A stretch of DNA of 64,000 nt from CAKRJP01 sp963597615 (GTDB lineage: Bacteria > Bacillota > Clostridia > Lachnospirales > Lachnospiraceae). A program made the translations under genes and the position numbers. The stretch lies in contig CAVBQS010000022.1 of NCBI GenBank assembly GCA_963597615.1, positions 62,001 through 126,000 on the forward strand, read 5' to 3'. The notes under the pieces are model-generated. The model had not been told where the DNA came from, did not search any database, and saw nothing but the letters and a program-made list of their open reading frames with translations. The first letter of the stretch is position 1. Each line of letters opens with the position of its first letter. Of this stretch, positions 33,400-42,021 are shown piece after piece.

Positions 33400-34437
33400 C
33401 TACATTTCATCGGTTATAAACATAGCATCCCCAAAGGAAAAAAAACGATATTCTTTCTCCACCGCTTCCTCATAAGCCGCAAGGACATGTTCTCTTCCAG
33501 CCAAAGCCGATACCAACATAATTAAGGTAGACTCTGGCAAATGGAAATTGGTAATGAGGCAGTCTAAAACTTTAAATTTGTATCCCGGATAAATAAAAAT
33601 CTCTGTCCATCCGGAGCATTCCTTTAAATGGCCTGTCTCATCAGCGGCAGATTCTATGGTTCTGCAGCTGGTGGTTCCCACACAGATTACCCGGTGGCCA
33701 CTATCTTTGGCCCGATTGATTTTCTCTGCCTCCGAAGCCTCAATTTGGTAAAATTCCGAATGCATATGATGCTCTAAAATATTATCTACCTTTACCGGCC
33801 TAAAGGTTCCAAGACCTACATGCAAGGTAACGTGAGCAATCTCCACACCCATGTCCTTGATTTTCTCAAGGAGCTCCGGTGTAAAATGAAGTCCTGCAGT
33901 AGGAGCCGCCGCTGATCCGGAATGCTTGGCATAAACGGTCTGATAACGGTTTTTGTCTTCCAACTGGTGGGTAATGTAAGGCGGCAAGGGCATCTGGCCT
34001 AATTGATCTAAGATTTCCTCAAAGATTCCCTCATATTCAAAATGGATCAGACGGTTTCCTTCATCTACCACATCTAGGACCTCTGCTTTTAGGAGGCCTC
34101 CACCAAAACTAACTCTGGCTCCTGGTTTCATTTTCTTTCCAGGCTTTACCAAAGTTTCCCAGATATCATTTTCCTTTCGTTTCAAGAGAAGGACTTCCAC
34201 TTTTCCTCCTGTAGACTCCTTCTCTCCAATAAGCCTGGCAGGAATAACTTTAGTGTCATTAATAACAAGACAGTCCCCAGGCTTTAAGAAATCTGGGATC
34301 TCTCGAAAAACATGGTGACTAGTCTCTCCGGTCTTTTTATTTAGCACCAGTAATCTAGAACTGGAACGATCCTCCAGAGGATCCTGGGCAATCTGATCCT
34401 CTGGAAGATTGAAAAAAAAGTCTTCTTTTTTTAACAT
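33400..34437 (-). CDS. queA: S-adenosylmethionine:tRNA ribosyltransferase-isomerase QueA
   Basis: A 345-residue enzyme that transfers and isomerises the ribosyl group of SAM to make epoxyqueuosine at tRNA position 34. Motifs include FNLPEDQIAQDPLEDRSSSRLL, VINDTKVIPARL, HSGSAAAPTAGLHFTPELL and LHVGLGTFRPV, with ITNFHLPESTLIMLVSA near the end. It starts 21 bp after pheT, so it should share the pheS T-box control. No other queuosine gene is in the window. Confidence 0.95.
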   Translation of the reverse strand: MLKKEDFFFNLPEDQIAQDPLEDRSSSRLLVLNKKTGETSHHVFREIPDFLKPGDCLVINDTKVIPARLIGEKESTGGKVEVLLLKRKENDIWETLVKPGKKMKPGARVSFGGGLLKAEVLDVVDEGNRLIHFEYEGIFEEILDQLGQMPLPPYITHQLEDKNRYQTVYAKHSGSAAAPTAGLHFTPELLEKIKDMGVEIAHVTLHVGLGTFRPVKVDNILEHHMHSEFYQIEASEAEKINRAKDSGHRVICVGTTSCRTIESAADETGHLKECSGWTEIFIYPGYKFKVLDCLITNFHLPESTLIMLVSALAGREHVLAAYEEAVEKEYRFFSFGDAMFITDEM

Positions 34438-34458
34438 ACTATTTTCCTCAGGTATGGC

Positions 34459-36879
34459 TTATTTACGAAGCTCAATACCCATTCCTTCTAATTCTGTCAG
34501 GATTTTCTCCATTGCAGCAGCCACATCTGCATCCTCAAGAGTACGATCCTTTCCACGAAATACAATGGAGTAAGCCACTGATTTAAAGCCAGCCTTAATC
34601 TGCGCTCCCTCATAAAGATCAAAGAGCTGATAACTTTCAAGATGCTTTCCGCCTCGTTTTTCAATGACTTCCTCTACCTGACCTACCATAATAGATTTTG
34701 GCATTACCATACTAATGTCACGAGTTACAGCTGGGAACTTGGCAATTCCTGTGTATTTTCTATCAAAGGTAGCTCTTGCCACGATTTCTGGCATATCTAA
34801 AACTGCCACATAGGCTCTGGTTCCGATGTTGTAGTTATCTGCAACATCGGGGTGAACTTCTCCCAGGTATCCGATAACAGTTCCGTCGTAGATAATATTT
34901 GCCTGTCTTCCTGGATGCAAGAAATTCTTTCCTGCCTTAGGATCATAGGTCTCTTTCTCATGAAGGCCTACCTTCTCAAGGAACTCTTCTACTACCCCCT
35001 TCATGCTAAAGAAGTCTCCATCTCCATACATTCCTAAAGTAAACTGCATACGCTCCTCAGGAAGTTCTGTAAGAGGAAGGGCCTTTGGAAGATACACATT
35101 TCCTAGCTCATAAAGTCTTACATTTTTATTTCTACGATTGTAGTTCGTTGCAAGAGAAGTCAGCATTCCATTTAAAGAAGTAGTTCTCATAACTGAGTAA
35201 TCTTCTCCCAGTGGATTGCTGATGGCAATGGCCTGACGAAGCACATCATCTGCATCTAAATTTAATTTATCAAATACCTTAGGGCTCTCAAAAGAGTAGC
35301 ACATTCCCTGGCTAAAACCGCAGAATTCTGCAATATCTCTTGCTACTTCCTCTACACGAAGTTTAAATGGAAGCTTACCTGTAGTAGCTTCACCACTTGG
35401 AAGGGTCGTTGGGATCTTATCATATCCGTAGAATCTTGCCACCTCTTCAGCTACATCAGCCGGACGAAGAAGGTCCTGTCTAAAGGTAGGTGCAATCACC
35501 TCATTTTTCTCAGGGTCGTAGGCAAGTTCAATTCTCTTAAAATAAGAAAGCATATCTGCCTTGGAAATGTCTGTTCCCAAAAGCTTATTAACTGCATTTT
35601 CATCAAATGGAATATGTACCGGCTCTCTCTTTACGGGATATACATCTACCATACCACCTACAACTTGGCCGGCACCCATCTCTTCTACCAACTGGCATGC
35701 GCGGTTAATTGCTTCCTCTGCATTGTTTGGATCCAAGCCCTTATCAAATTTAGCAGAAGCGTCGGTACGAAGTCCTACCTTCTTGCTAGAACGACGAATG
35801 TTGGTTCCATCAAAGCAAGCAGCCTCAAAAAGCATGGTCTTTACATTATCCGTGATCATGGAGTTTTCTCCACCCATGATACCTGCAATACCTACCGATT
35901 TTTCTCCATCACAGATCATAAGAACGTCCTCGTTCATCTGTCTTTCCTGGCCATCTAAGGTAGTAAATTTCTCATCTGCCTGGGCATTTCTTACAATAAT
36001 CTCGTGTCCTGCAAGGGTATCCAGATCATAGGCATGCATTGGCTGACCATATTCTTCCATTACATAGTTGGTGATATCCACCAGGTTGTTAATTGGGCGA
36101 ATACCTACAGAAGCCAGTCTTCTTTGCATCCACTCTGGAGATGGTCCGATCTTAATATTCTTTACCACTCTTGCACAATATCTTGGGCAAAGCTTTTCAT
36201 TTTTAACGGTTACTTTAATATAATCATTTACATCTTCCTGATTGCCAGTCTTTGTAACTACCGGTGGGCAAAAGCTTTTGTTAAAGGTAGCTGCAGCCTC
36301 TCTAGCAATACCGATAACGCTGTAGCAGTCCACACGGTTAGATGTAATTTCATACTCAAAAACAGTATCGTGAAGTCCTAAAACTTCCACTGCATCTGCT
36401 CCTACTTCCACGTCGTCATGGAAAATGTAGATTCCCTCTTCCGGAGCTTCCGGATACATGTCACGGTTAGATCCAAGCTCTTCAATAGAGCACATCATTC
36501 CGAAGCTTTCCACTCCACGAAGTTTTCCTTTTTTGATTTTGATTCCACCTTCTACTCTAGAGCCAGCCTCATGGCCACCTGCCACGCGACCACCAACTAA
36601 AACTACAGGAACCTTAGCTCCCTCAAAGACATTCTGAGCACCTGTAACAATCTGAATCGTCTCAGTTCCTACATTTACCTGACAGATAACTAATTTATCT
36701 GCATCTGGGTGTTTTTCAATCTTATCGATCTGGCCAACCACAATCTTCTCTAAGTCAGCATCCTGTCTTTCATATCCTTCAACCTTGGTTCCGGACAATG
36801 TCATTGCATCCATATATTCCTGAGCTGTCACTTCAAGCTCCGGAACATAGGCTTTTATCCATGATAATGATGTATTCAT
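34459..36879 (-). CDS. pheT: Phenylalanyl-tRNA synthetase beta subunit
   Basis: The 806-residue large subunit of phenylalanyl-tRNA synthetase. Domain order is standard: N-terminal tRNA-binding (OB) domain with IVVGQIDKIEKHPDADKLVIC, B3/B4 editing domain (about 215-390, GEIMGGENS-like VGIAGIMGGENSMI), B5 domain, catalytic-like core and C-terminal FDX-ACB domain (KFPAVTRDISMVMP). It pairs with pheS just upstream and works as an alpha2beta2 tetramer. Confidence 0.96.
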   Translation of the reverse strand: MNTSLSWIKAYVPELEVTAQEYMDAMTLSGTKVEGYERQDADLEKIVVGQIDKIEKHPDADKLVICQVNVGTETIQIVTGAQNVFEGAKVPVVLVGGRVAGGHEAGSRVEGGIKIKKGKLRGVESFGMMCSIEELGSNRDMYPEAPEEGIYIFHDDVEVGADAVEVLGLHDTVFEYEITSNRVDCYSVIGIAREAAATFNKSFCPPVVTKTGNQEDVNDYIKVTVKNEKLCPRYCARVVKNIKIGPSPEWMQRRLASVGIRPINNLVDITNYVMEEYGQPMHAYDLDTLAGHEIIVRNAQADEKFTTLDGQERQMNEDVLMICDGEKSVGIAGIMGGENSMITDNVKTMLFEAACFDGTNIRRSSKKVGLRTDASAKFDKGLDPNNAEEAINRACQLVEEMGAGQVVGGMVDVYPVKREPVHIPFDENAVNKLLGTDISKADMLSYFKRIELAYDPEKNEVIAPTFRQDLLRPADVAEEVARFYGYDKIPTTLPSGEATTGKLPFKLRVEEVARDIAEFCGFSQGMCYSFESPKVFDKLNLDADDVLRQAIAISNPLGEDYSVMRTTSLNGMLTSLATNYNRRNKNVRLYELGNVYLPKALPLTELPEERMQFTLGMYGDGDFFSMKGVVEEFLEKVGLHEKETYDPKAGKNFLHPGRQANIIYDGTVIGYLGEVHPDVADNYNIGTRAYVAVLDMPEIVARATFDRKYTGIAKFPAVTRDISMVMPKSIMVGQVEEVIEKRGGKHLESYQLFDLYEGAQIKAGFKSVAYSIVFRGKDRTLEDADVAAAMEKILTELEGMGIELRK

Positions 36880-36989
36880 ACTTTACTCCTTCTATCTCCT
36901 GTTTATATCCCTAGATGATTGCGAAACGCTTGAATTCATCATGGATTATCTTCGTTTTGCATTCATCTATGCCTATTTTTACTATGTCG

Positions 36990-38009
36990 TTAGAACTGCT
37001 TTAAGAATCGGATATCGTTCTCATACAGTAAGCGCATGTCGTCGATTTCGTATTTTAGTAGGGCGATTCTCTCTAATCCTACACCAAAGGCAAATCCGGT
37101 ATATTCTTCTGGGTCGATTCCGCACATTTCTAATACGTGGGGATGTACCATTCCACAACCTAAAATCTCAATCCAGCCTTCGCCTTTACAGAAACGGCAG
37201 CCCTTGCCTCCACACTTAAAGCAGGATACATCTACCTCTGCACTTGGCTCTGTAAATGGGAAATGATGAGGACGGAATTTGGTCTTTGTATCTGGTCCAA
37301 ATAATTCTTTTGCAAATTCTGCCAAGGTTCCCTTTAAGTCTGCAAAGGATACATTCTTATCAATTACCAAGCCCTCAATCTGATGGAAGGATGGTGAGTG
37401 AGTTGCATCCACTTCGTCTGAACGGAATACTCTTCCCGGAGAGATCATTCGAATTGGAAGCTGGCCTTTTTCCATTACACGAGCCTGTACTGAAGATGTC
37501 TGGGTACGCAGCACAATGTCCTTATTAATATAGAAGGTATCCTGCTCATCCTTCGCCGGATGGTCTGCCGGAATGTTTAACTTCTCAAAGTTATACTCAT
37601 CATATTCCACTTCCGGTCCTTCCACTACCTCATAGCCCATTCCTGTAAAGATTCTCTCTACTTCTTCTAAGGCAATGGTATTTGGATGACGATGACCTAC
37701 CAAGTTTTTCTTAGAAGGCAGGGTAACATCAATGACTTCCTGTTTTAACTTCTCTTCTCTTACGGCACGCTCTAATTTTGCCTTACTCTCTTCTAATAAA
37801 GACTCAATAGCAGCTCTGGTCTCATTTACCATCTGTCCCACCTTCGGTCTCTCCTCCGGTGCAACATCCTTCATTCCTTTTAATACTGCGGTAAGTTCTC
37901 CCTTCTTTCCAAGAAACTTTACCCTGACATCATTTAAAGATTCCAAACGATCCGCATTCTCAATGGCTGCGATAGCTTCATCTTTGATGTTCTGCAACAT
38001 GTTTTTCAT
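36990..38009 (-). CDS. pheS: Phenylalanyl-tRNA synthetase alpha subunit
   Basis: The 339-residue catalytic subunit that attaches phenylalanine to tRNA(Phe). An N-terminal coiled coil (about 1-90) precedes the class II core with HPSFHQIEGLVIDKN-like motif 2 (SPSFHQIEGL) and GFAFGVGLERIALLKYEIDD motif 3. VTLPSKKNLVGHRHPN is also conserved. A T-box leader lies directly upstream. A 110-bp gap to pheT contains no obvious element. Confidence 0.96.
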   Translation of the reverse strand: MKNMLQNIKDEAIAAIENADRLESLNDVRVKFLGKKGELTAVLKGMKDVAPEERPKVGQMVNETRAAIESLLEESKAKLERAVREEKLKQEVIDVTLPSKKNLVGHRHPNTIALEEVERIFTGMGYEVVEGPEVEYDEYNFEKLNIPADHPAKDEQDTFYINKDIVLRTQTSSVQARVMEKGQLPIRMISPGRVFRSDEVDATHSPSFHQIEGLVIDKNVSFADLKGTLAEFAKELFGPDTKTKFRPHHFPFTEPSAEVDVSCFKCGGKGCRFCKGEGWIEILGCGMVHPHVLEMCGIDPEEYTGFAFGVGLERIALLKYEIDDMRLLYENDIRFLKQF

Positions 38010-38074
38010 ATTCGTTTTTCCTTTCCTATAGGTTTTTTGTATAAGCGATCTAGGAACGAATTTTCCTAATAAAT

Positions 38075-38346
38075 AAAAAAGGACTCGTCCCTAACTAGGG
38101 ACGAGTCTTATATACCCGTGTTACCACCCTGATTCATATAGCTCTTAGGCTCTATGCACTCATTGTCTGCGTAACGTGCAGCTTGCGTCATCCTCTACTA
38201 CTTCTTAATACAAGATTCAAGAATGCAGTTCACGTGGGAAAGTCAATTATCATCTGAACCAAAGGGAACTTACAGCCGGTGATTCCCTCTCTCTGTTGGA
38301 AAATCATAATCTTAAAAACACGATCATTACCTTTTTTCTTCATACC
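38075..38346 (-). promoter_or_regulatory. T-box leader of pheS-pheT-queA
   Basis: Read on the minus strand, the leader begins near 38346 with a stem I region (AACAGAGAGAGGG) and contains the T-box core CAGGGTGGTAACACGGG (about 38115-38131). It ends in a terminator with a perfect 12-bp stem GACTCGTCCCTA / TAGGGACGAGTC (38082-38107) followed by TTTTTT. A TTC triplet at 38223-38221 is a candidate phenylalanine specifier, but I did not fold the RNA. Uncharged tRNA(Phe) should stabilise the antiterminator and allow transcription. Confidence 0.88.
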
Positions 38347-38352
38347 TTAACA

Positions 38353-38380
38353 ATTCTATCATATGAAGAAAATATGTCAA
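38353..38380 (-). promoter_or_regulatory. Promoter of the pheS T-box operon
   Basis: TTGACA (38380-38375), 16 bp, TAGAAT (38358-38353). It starts only 9 bp after the ptsH stop codon. Confidence 0.7.
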
Positions 38381-38389
38381 GGCATTTTT

Positions 38390-38647
38390 CTAGAGGTTTT
38401 CCTCAAAAAAAGCCTTTAAAGCTACGATTGCTTCATCCTCGTCTGGGCCATCTGCTGCTACCGTTACAGTCTCTCCCTGCTTAACACCAAGAGACATTAA
38501 CATCATAAGCTGAGTCAATTTCTTTGTATTGCCATCTTTTGTCAGAGTACACTCAGAAGTAAACTTCTTAGCTTCTTTTGCAAGTAATCCTGCTGGTCTT
38601 GCGTGAATTCCTAACTCATCTTTAATTGTGTAATCAAATGTTTTCAT
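38390..38647 (-). CDS. ptsH: Phosphocarrier protein HPr
   Basis: The start at 38647 (AGGAG upstream) gives 85 residues, MKTFDYTIKDELGIHARPAG. A longer frame from 38707 is rejected. His 15 in GIHARPAG is the phosphorelay residue that passes phosphate from enzyme I to EIIA. Aligned without gaps to Bacillus HPr, position 46 is Gln (KKLTQLMMLMSLG) instead of the regulatory serine phosphorylated by HPr kinase; Thr 45 is adjacent. It is the last gene of a ptsG-glcT-ptsH cluster. Whether it is the only HPr of this organism cannot be seen here. Confidence 0.92.
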   Translation of the reverse strand: MKTFDYTIKDELGIHARPAGLLAKEAKKFTSECTLTKDGNTKKLTQLMMLMSLGVKQGETVTVAADGPDEDEAIVALKAFFEENL

Positions 38648-38757
38648 TGAACCAATCTCCTTTTTTTGTTTATATTTATTCTTAAACTCTTGCGAAAGGT
38701 AGAACAATTATTCTATGCAAGCCATAAATCATCCTGTCTCCCACAAGAATCTAACAA

Positions 38758-39597
38758 TCATTCATTAGTCTCAGCTTCAATCAAACGTTCCAAATGCATA
38801 GCAAGGTATCCAATTTCCACATCTGGAATGGGAAGCTTCAAACTTCTTTTCATCTGTCTGCAGATCCGTTCCGCCGATAAATAGGCTCCCGGAAATTTCA
38901 CAGACATATAATCATTAATATTCATCTTAAGTTTCTCGCCATTTAACGCTCTTGCCAACATATAGCGCACATGATTCATAAGACGATTATATCCCAGGGA
39001 AAGTACATCTATGCTATGACCGGTCTCCTGCTCTACCAAGGAAATACATTCTCTTACCGTTCTTGCAATTTCCATAGCTTGGGATACATTCTCATCCATT
39101 ATGGCCGCGTGAACATGAAGGGCCAGATAGCCAATCTCATGTTCATCGATGGCTAATGAAAGCCTGTCCTGTAAAAGTTCCTTTACACAGGAAGCCACTT
39201 TATACTCTTTATAGAACATCACCCTGATATCCTCTGTGAGGGGATTACTAATATGTTCACCATGCTGCATTCGTCGAATAGCGAAATCCAGGTGATCTGC
39301 CATAGAAAATAAGATGGACCTGTCTACCTTTCCAAACTCCTGCTCTCCACGGTTTAAGACCTCGTTGGCTAGCTCCAGACAAACAGGAGAGACTGTTGCC
39401 ACAATGTCTTTTGCATCTCCCCGCTCTGTAAGCTCCCTTAAAGAGTATACCTTAGCATCTGCCGGAAGTTCAATGGCTTGTCCAACTTTTTTCCCAAAAG
39501 CCACTCCTTTTCCCATAATCAAACAGTCTTGATTCTTATCACCTGAAATTCCCATAAAAGAATTATGATTTAAAATTCTTTCAATTCTATACAGCAT
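38758..39597 (-). CDS. glcT: BglG/GlcT-family transcription antiterminator
   Basis: A 279-residue RNA-binding antiterminator. Residues 1-60 form the CAT domain (MLYRIERILNHNSFMG) that binds RAT RNA. Two PRD domains follow (about 65-170 and 175-279). Conserved regulatory histidines appear in ADHLDFAIRRMQHGE and LALHVHAAIMDE in PRD1, and in RLMNHVRYMLAR and YLAMHLERL in PRD2. It sits between ptsG and ptsH. A RAT-like site and terminator occur in the ptsG leader, so it very likely controls ptsG in response to PTS phosphorylation. Confidence 0.9.
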   Translation of the reverse strand: MLYRIERILNHNSFMGISGDKNQDCLIMGKGVAFGKKVGQAIELPADAKVYSLRELTERGDAKDIVATVSPVCLELANEVLNRGEQEFGKVDRSILFSMADHLDFAIRRMQHGEHISNPLTEDIRVMFYKEYKVASCVKELLQDRLSLAIDEHEIGYLALHVHAAIMDENVSQAMEIARTVRECISLVEQETGHSIDVLSLGYNRLMNHVRYMLARALNGEKLKMNINDYMSVKFPGAYLSAERICRQMKRSLKLPIPDVEIGYLAMHLERLIEAETNE

Positions 39598-39618
39598 AAT
39601 TTCCCCCTGGCGGCAATT

Positions 39619-41784
39619 TTATTCCAGGATTTCCACTTCAAACAAGGGTTCTCCCGCCTCTATCTTGCCTTCCCTCAACAAGTGAATTCTCTGATTATCC
39701 TCAAGTTCCGTGCAAAGAACCGGTGATGCAACAGAAGGAGCATGAGCTTTTAAATACTCTAGATCCAATTTCAACAAGGGGTCTCCCTTCTTTACCTTCT
39801 GTCCAATTTCCACTAAGGCTTCAAAGCCTTCACCATTTAATTTTACAGTATCAATTCCCATATGAATCAGAAGACTGATTCCGGAATCTGTCACAAATCC
39901 TATAGCATGCTTGGTATCAAATATAAAGGCAACCTCACCATCTTCCGGTGCTTTCACATAAGGATCCTCTGGTGTTACCACCGCTCCGTCTCCCATCATT
40001 CTCTCTGCAAAAGCTTCATCAGGAGTGGTGGATAAATCTGCTGCCAAACCTGTAATAGGACTGCTAATAACAATACGATCTACAACTTTTTTCTGACCCT
40101 CTGTAACTTCTGTTTTTTCTTCTACGACAACCTCTTCCTCTTTGGTCTCCAAAGTATCTGGAGCACTCTCAAGGTAATCCTCTAAGTTTGCTTTAATAAC
40201 TGTAACATTTGGTCCATAAATCACCTGTACACCTTGGCCCCTGTGAACCACTCCGGAAGCCCCTGTAGATTTTAGGAGGGCATCATTAACAAGGTCTGCA
40301 TTATGTATGGTACAACGAAGACGGGTAGCGCAACAGTCTACGTCAGAAATATTCTGCTTTCCACCAAGTCCCCTGGTAATGGTCTCGCTTAAAGGATCCT
40401 TGCTATCAGAACCAGTTTCATCCTTTCCTGCCTCTTTTCTAGCATTGACATCAGCCTTAGTATAAAGCTTTGTCTCCACATCATCGTCCTCACGGCCAGG
40501 AGTCTTAAAGTCAAATTTCAAGATCATAAACTTGAAAATGAAATAATACAGGAAGAAGTAAATAATTCCCACAGGAATCACCCGAATCCAGCTGGTTTTT
40601 TCATTTCCCTGTAAAATACCAAAGAGGAAGAAATCAAGGAAACCGCCGGAGAAGGTAAGTCCCACTGCAATATTTAAAATATGGGCAATCATGTAAGCAC
40701 TACCTGCTAAGACTACCTGTACAGCAAATAAGGCCGGAGCCACAAAAAGGAAAGAAAATTCCAAAGGCTCTGTAATACCGGTTGCCATACAAGCTAAGGC
40801 TGCAGATAAGAGAAGTCCTCCAGCTGCTTTCTTTTTCTCAGGCTTAGCACACTGGTACATTGCCAGGGCTGCTCCGGGAAGTCCAAAGATCATGAAAATA
40901 AATTCTCCGGAGAAATATCTGGTAGCATCTGCGCTAAAGTGAGTAACATTTGCAGAATCTGCTAACTGGGCAAAGAAAATATTCTGACCTCCCTGCACCA
41001 TCTGTCCTGCCACTTCCATGGAACCTCCAACAGCAGTCTGCCAGAAGGGCATGTAGAATACGTGGTGAAGACCAAAGGGAATCAAAGCCCGCTTAATGAG
41101 TCCAAAGATCAAAGTTCCTACATATCCAGATCCTGTCACAAGACCTCCTAAAGCATAAATTCCATTCTGAACTACCGGCCATACAAAGTACATGGCAATT
41201 CCCACGAACATGTAAACTACTGTGGAAATAATAGGAACAAAACGAGTGCCTCCAAAGAAAGCTAGGGCTGCCGGAAGCTGAATCTTATAGAAGCGATTGT
41301 GGAGGGCTGCAACTCCAAGTCCTACGATAATACCTCCAAACACACCCATCTGCAGGGACTGAATTCCACATACCGAAGTAATGGTTCCATCTAACACGGT
41401 CTCTGCGATTTCCCCATTTTCCAGGATGTCTCCTGTTACATTTAACATAGCATTGATGGCTGTATTCATAACAAAGAAGGCAATTACCGCTGCTAGGGCC
41501 GCCACTTCCTTCTCTTTCTTTGCCATACCAATGGCAACACCGATTGCAAAAATCAAGGGTAGGTTGTCAAAAACTGCGCTTCCTACGCTATTCATAATAA
41601 TCAGCAGAGAATGAAGGATGGTTCCCTCTCCCAGGATACTGGTTAATCCATAGGTTTCAATGGTTGTAGCGTTGGTAAATGAGCTTCCGATTCCAAGCAA
41701 AAGCCCTGCCACAGGAAGGATTGCAATCGGGAGCATAAAGCTTCGCCCCACACGCTGCAAAACGGTAAAAATTTTGTCTTTCAT
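39619..41784 (-). CDS. ptsG: Glucose-type PTS transporter EIICBA
   Basis: The start at 41784 (AAAGGAG 8 bp before) gives 721 residues, MKDKIFTVLQRVGRSFMLP. A longer frame from 41931 would run through the leader terminator and is rejected. An EIIC membrane domain (about 1-425, with GITEPLEFSFLFVAP) is followed by EIIB (SDVDCCATRLRCTI, phosphorylated Cys) and C-terminal EIIA (DTKHAIGF and LLIHMGIDTVKLNG, phosphorylated His). It imports and phosphorylates glucose or a related hexose. The exact sugar cannot be fixed from sequence alone. It is followed by glcT. Confidence 0.92.
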   Translation of the reverse strand: MKDKIFTVLQRVGRSFMLPIAILPVAGLLLGIGSSFTNATTIETYGLTSILGEGTILHSLLIIMNSVGSAVFDNLPLIFAIGVAIGMAKKEKEVAALAAVIAFFVMNTAINAMLNVTGDILENGEIAETVLDGTITSVCGIQSLQMGVFGGIIVGLGVAALHNRFYKIQLPAALAFFGGTRFVPIISTVVYMFVGIAMYFVWPVVQNGIYALGGLVTGSGYVGTLIFGLIKRALIPFGLHHVFYMPFWQTAVGGSMEVAGQMVQGGQNIFFAQLADSANVTHFSADATRYFSGEFIFMIFGLPGAALAMYQCAKPEKKKAAGGLLLSAALACMATGITEPLEFSFLFVAPALFAVQVVLAGSAYMIAHILNIAVGLTFSGGFLDFFLFGILQGNEKTSWIRVIPVGIIYFFLYYFIFKFMILKFDFKTPGREDDDVETKLYTKADVNARKEAGKDETGSDSKDPLSETITRGLGGKQNISDVDCCATRLRCTIHNADLVNDALLKSTGASGVVHRGQGVQVIYGPNVTVIKANLEDYLESAPDTLETKEEEVVVEEKTEVTEGQKKVVDRIVISSPITGLAADLSTTPDEAFAERMMGDGAVVTPEDPYVKAPEDGEVAFIFDTKHAIGFVTDSGISLLIHMGIDTVKLNGEGFEALVEIGQKVKKGDPLLKLDLEYLKAHAPSVASPVLCTELEDNQRIHLLREGKIEAGEPLFEVEILE

Positions 41785-41858
41785 GTGTCTTACTCCTTTT
41801 CTTTTTTCCGTCATGTATGAAAACCTTCCTCCCCTACAGGTTGCCGGCTTCCTGCAAC

Positions 41859-41911
41859 GAAAAAAGGGCATTAACATACATAAACACTGATTGCTATGTA
41901 TAGTTAATGCC
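41859..41911 (-). terminator. Leader terminator of ptsG
   Basis: On the minus strand GGCATTAACTATACATA and TATGTATGTTAATGCC form a long stem followed by CTTTTTT. It lies between the promoter and the ptsG start and would stop transcription unless prevented. Confidence 0.8.
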
Positions 41912-41935
41912 TCCTTAAAATTGAGTAACACACTA
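41901..41935 (-). promoter_or_regulatory. RAT-like antiterminator site in the ptsG leader
   Basis: The minus strand reads TAGTGTGTTACTC, a short loop, then GGAGGCATTAACTA. This is like the ribonucleic antiterminator sites bound by BglG/LicT/GlcT proteins (GTTACT on one side, AGGCA on the other). It overlaps the 5' arm of the terminator hairpin, so GlcT binding would block termination. Confidence 0.65.
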
Positions 41936-41946
41936 TATCTGACAAG

Positions 41947-41976
41947 ACTCTAGCACGGTTTTCCTCTGCTTGTCAA
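41947..41976 (-). promoter_or_regulatory. Promoter of ptsG
   Basis: TTGACA (41976-41971), 18 bp ending in TGC, then TAGAGT (41952-41947), giving an extended -10 type promoter upstream of the RAT site. Confidence 0.6.
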
Positions 41977-42021
41977 GTACTAAAATTTTATCCGAAGAAT
42001 GAGTTCCATAAATAGGCCAAC

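Noticed and set aside
36941..37219. 92-codon plus-strand open frame over the pheS-pheT junction
   Set aside because: Mostly antisense to pheS with no family match.
41785..41931. N-terminal extension of PtsG
   Set aside because: It would translate the leader terminator hairpin and gives a non-homologous, cysteine-rich start.
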